Of a stretch of DNA of 64,000 bases, positions 62,472 through 64,000 are shown piece by piece (position 1 is the stretch's first letter; each line of letters starts with the position of its first letter). Origin of the DNA: Candidatus Poribacteria bacterium (lineage in GTDB: Bacteria; Poribacteria; WGA-4E; WGA-3G); the NCBI GenBank assembly GCA_028820635.1, contig JAPPIG010000082.1:414645-478644 (forward strand), in the 5' to 3' direction. Below the pieces are notes generated by a model. That model did not search any database. It saw nothing but the letters and a program-made list of their open reading frames with translations, and was not told the DNA's origin. The position numbers and the translations under genes were made by a program.

Positions 62472-63221
62472 TTACGCCACAACAGTATTGCGTAAAACAC
62501 CGATTCCCTCAATCTCAACTTCAACGACATCACCATCTTTCAATGCAGTTGTAGTTCCGGGTGTTCCCGTGAAGACCGCATCCCCAGGTTCCAAAGTTAT
62601 CGCTTGCGAGATGAAACTAACAATCACTGGGACAGGAAAAATGAGATCGCCAGTGGTTTGAGACTGAACCACATCACCGTTGATACGTGTTTCTAATTGT
62701 AGGTCGCCATAGTCAACACCAGTCGCGATCATAGGTCCTATAGGTCCAAAGGTATCAGATGCTTTCGCGCGCCACCACTGCATATCATTACTTTGCCACG
62801 TGCGTGCGCTAACATCATTTCCGCAGGTAACACCTAAGATATTTGCCTCCGCTTCGGCAGGAGTTGCTTTACTTGTCCGTTCTTTAATTAAGACCACCAA
62901 TTCACCTTCTGCATGCACATCGTCATCACCTTCAGGCAACGCAATCTCGCCTTCTGGATCATTAATGCATGATGGCGTTTTGATGAAGATTTCCGGGTTT
63001 TGAGGCTCAGGTGCATCCCCTAAGTGACTTCGATAATTCAAACCAACTGCTAAAACCTTTGATGGGGTTGCTGGCGCAAGGAGTTGCACATCTTCTAAAG
63101 CGACAGTATCTCCGGTTTCACTGTAGTCCGTAAATGGACATCCATCTAACGTTCGTAAACTACTTCCATCAACAATGCCATATCCAACTGTTCTATTCAA
63201 TTTATATCGAGCAAAATTCAT
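62472..63221 (-). CDS. Fumarylacetoacetate hydrolase (FAH) family protein
   Basis: A 249-residue enzyme started at ATG 63221, behind GGAGG. The conserved acids that bind Mg appear as HAEGELVVLIKE, CGNDVSARTWQ and the EIFIKTPSCINDP block. Members hydrolyse or tautomerise 2-oxo/4-hydroxy acids in aromatic catabolism (hydratase/isomerase type). With the adjacent cupin and the opposite PhyH-SDR run it suggests a carbon-degradation locus. The exact reaction is not settled. Confidence 0.85.
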   Translation of the reverse strand: MNFARYKLNRTVGYGIVDGSSLRTLDGCPFTDYSETGDTVALEDVQLLAPATPSKVLAVGLNYRSHLGDAPEPQNPEIFIKTPSCINDPEGEIALPEGDDDVHAEGELVVLIKERTSKATPAEAEANILGVTCGNDVSARTWQSNDMQWWRAKASDTFGPIGPMIATGVDYGDLQLETRINGDVVQSQTTGDLIFPVPVIVSFISQAITLEPGDAVFTGTPGTTTALKDGDVVEVEIEGIGVLRNTVVA

Positions 63222-63239
63222 AATTAATCCTCCGTTTCT

Positions 63240-63268
63240 ATTCTCACATAAGTTAATCATTTTGTCAA
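63240..63268 (-). promoter_or_regulatory. Promoter of the FAH-cupin operon
   Basis: On the minus strand TTGACA, 17 bases, then GAGAAT preceded by TGT (an extended -10). The ATG is 19 bases downstream. Confidence 0.55.
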
Positions 63269-63298
63269 CCGTTCTTCAAATCATTCGAGAATAAAAAA

Positions 63299-63327
63299 TT
63301 GACATTCCTACCGCTTCATGCTAAACT
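63299..63327 (+). promoter_or_regulatory. Promoter of argC
   Basis: TTGACA (63299-63304), a 17-base spacer, and TAAACT (63322-63327), 34 bases before the ATG. The FAH promoter faces the other way 31 bases upstream. Confidence 0.65.
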
Positions 63328-63360
63328 ATTATGAATAAGATATATCCTAAAGGTAAAAAG

Positions 63361-64000
63361 ATGACAAAGATCGGAATTGTCGGTGCATCCGGTTATAGCG
63401 GTAGTGAATTACTAAGATTTTTGGTCAACCATCCCAGCGGATTGAGCGTGGAACTCGCCACATCTGAAACCTACGCGGGGCAACGCGTTGACCATGTGTT
63501 ACCACACCTGCGCGATTTCATAGACCTTACGTTTGAGCCGTTAGATATTGACTCACTAAAAGAACAGGTGGATGTTATCGTGTTAGCAGTACCGCACAAA
63601 GTTGCGATGACGTATGCCCCGCAAATTATCGCACAAGGGTTGCGTGTTGTAGATTTCAGCGCGGATTACCGTCTCTATGATGCCGAAACCTACAGCGAGT
63701 GGTACCACGTTGAGCACACCAGCCCAGAATTAATCCAGAATGCTGTCTACGGTTTGCCCGAACGTTATCGCGAGAAGATTCGCGATGCGCAAATCATAGC
63801 AAATCCAGGATGTTATCCGACCAGCGCTATTCTTGCCACGATGCCTCTGCTTAACAATAGACTCATAGAATTAGATTCAATTATTGTTGATTCCAAATCG
63901 GGTATTTCCGGAGCAGGCCCCAAACCGAAAGACACTACTCACTATCCGAATCGCGAAGCAAATCTTGTCGCTTACAATATTGGAAAACACCGCCATACAC
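63361..64000 (+). CDS. argC: N-acetyl-gamma-glutamyl-phosphate reductase (partial, runs off the window)
   Basis: The first 213 codons of an arginine-biosynthesis enzyme that reduces N-acetylglutamyl phosphate to the semialdehyde. MTKIGIVGASGYSGSELLRFLVNHP is the NADP-binding N-terminus, VVDFSADYRL and YGLPERYREKI follow, and NPGCYPTSAILA carries the catalytic Cys. There is no stop before the window ends. The start is clear: it lies behind AAGG and the promoter at 63299-63327. Confidence 0.95.
   Translation, partial: MTKIGIVGASGYSGSELLRFLVNHPSGLSVELATSETYAGQRVDHVLPHLRDFIDLTFEPLDIDSLKEQVDVIVLAVPHKVAMTYAPQIIAQGLRVVDFSADYRLYDAETYSEWYHVEHTSPELIQNAVYGLPERYREKIRDAQIIANPGCYPTSAILATMPLLNNRLIELDSIIVDSKSGISGAGPKPKDTTHYPNREANLVAYNIGKHRHT

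Overview
This looks like a chromosomal segment of an uncultured Gram-negative-type bacterium. The outer-membrane PorV-like protein, SecE/PpiD-type export factors, lipoproteins and futalosine-pathway menaquinone gene fit that. Three phytanoyl-CoA-dioxygenase-like (PhyH) genes, three sulfatases, a MetE-like methyltransferase, an Uma2-type gene and giant Ig-repeat proteins with FlgD-like C-termini together resemble Candidatus Poribacteria. That assignment is inference from gene content; there is no rRNA here. The region is AT-leaning and many genes have textbook sigma-70 promoters with 17-18 base spacers, so housekeeping-sigma transcription is easy to read.

Layout. 1-8.96 kb: a membrane protein with two von Willebrand A domains, a nucleotidyltransferase-fold protein, a broken AAA ATPase, a tandemly duplicated sulfatase (each copy with its own promoter) and a 6-phosphogluconolactonase-like propeller. 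9.0-9.9 kb: an IS630-type insertion sequence with a frameshift transposase, ending at a bidirectional terminator hairpin. 9.9-14.8 kb (minus): a third sulfatase, a TPR/transglutaminase lipoprotein and a MazG-like protein. 14.9-18.9 kb (plus): a tight five-gene unit of PhyH, lipoprotein, MetE-like, small membrane protein and TauE/SafE exporter, possibly for organosulfur compounds. 18.9-30.7 kb (minus): an AccA-like orphan, then a LysM/coiled-coil protein, a PorV-like protein and a 3044-residue repeat protein with a FlgD/type IX-like tail, in a cell-surface cassette. 31.2-32.0 kb: a second PhyH.

32-40.4 kb (minus): a haem cluster of hemE, MBL-TPR, hemH, hemG and a pentahaem cytochrome, preceded by an Uma2-like gene, a small membrane protein and a zinc dehydrogenase. 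40.5-42.2 kb: a Dam-type methylase and a DmsC-like membrane protein. 42.3-47.0 kb (minus): the translation/transcription core in the order rpoZ, tRNA-Thr(TGT), tRNA-Tyr, tRNA-Gly, tRNA-Thr(GGT), rpmG, tRNA-Trp, secE, nusG, rplK, rplA, L10 leader with attenuator, rplJ, rplL. It lacks tuf and rpoBC at their usual places.

47.1-55.7 kb: mqnC, a PpiD-like chaperone, an OGG-type glycosylase, a coiled-coil protein, a glycosyltransferase, a DUF899 protein, tRNA-Leu(GAG), a small membrane protein, and a DUF433/DUF5615 toxin-antitoxin pair whose toxin is cut by an in-frame TAG. 56-62 kb (plus): a catabolic-looking run of FAD/Fe-S dehydrogenase, Nramp-like transporter, PhyH and an SDR lacking its catalytic tyrosine. 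It is followed on the minus strand by a cupin and an FAH-family hydrolase. The window ends inside argC.
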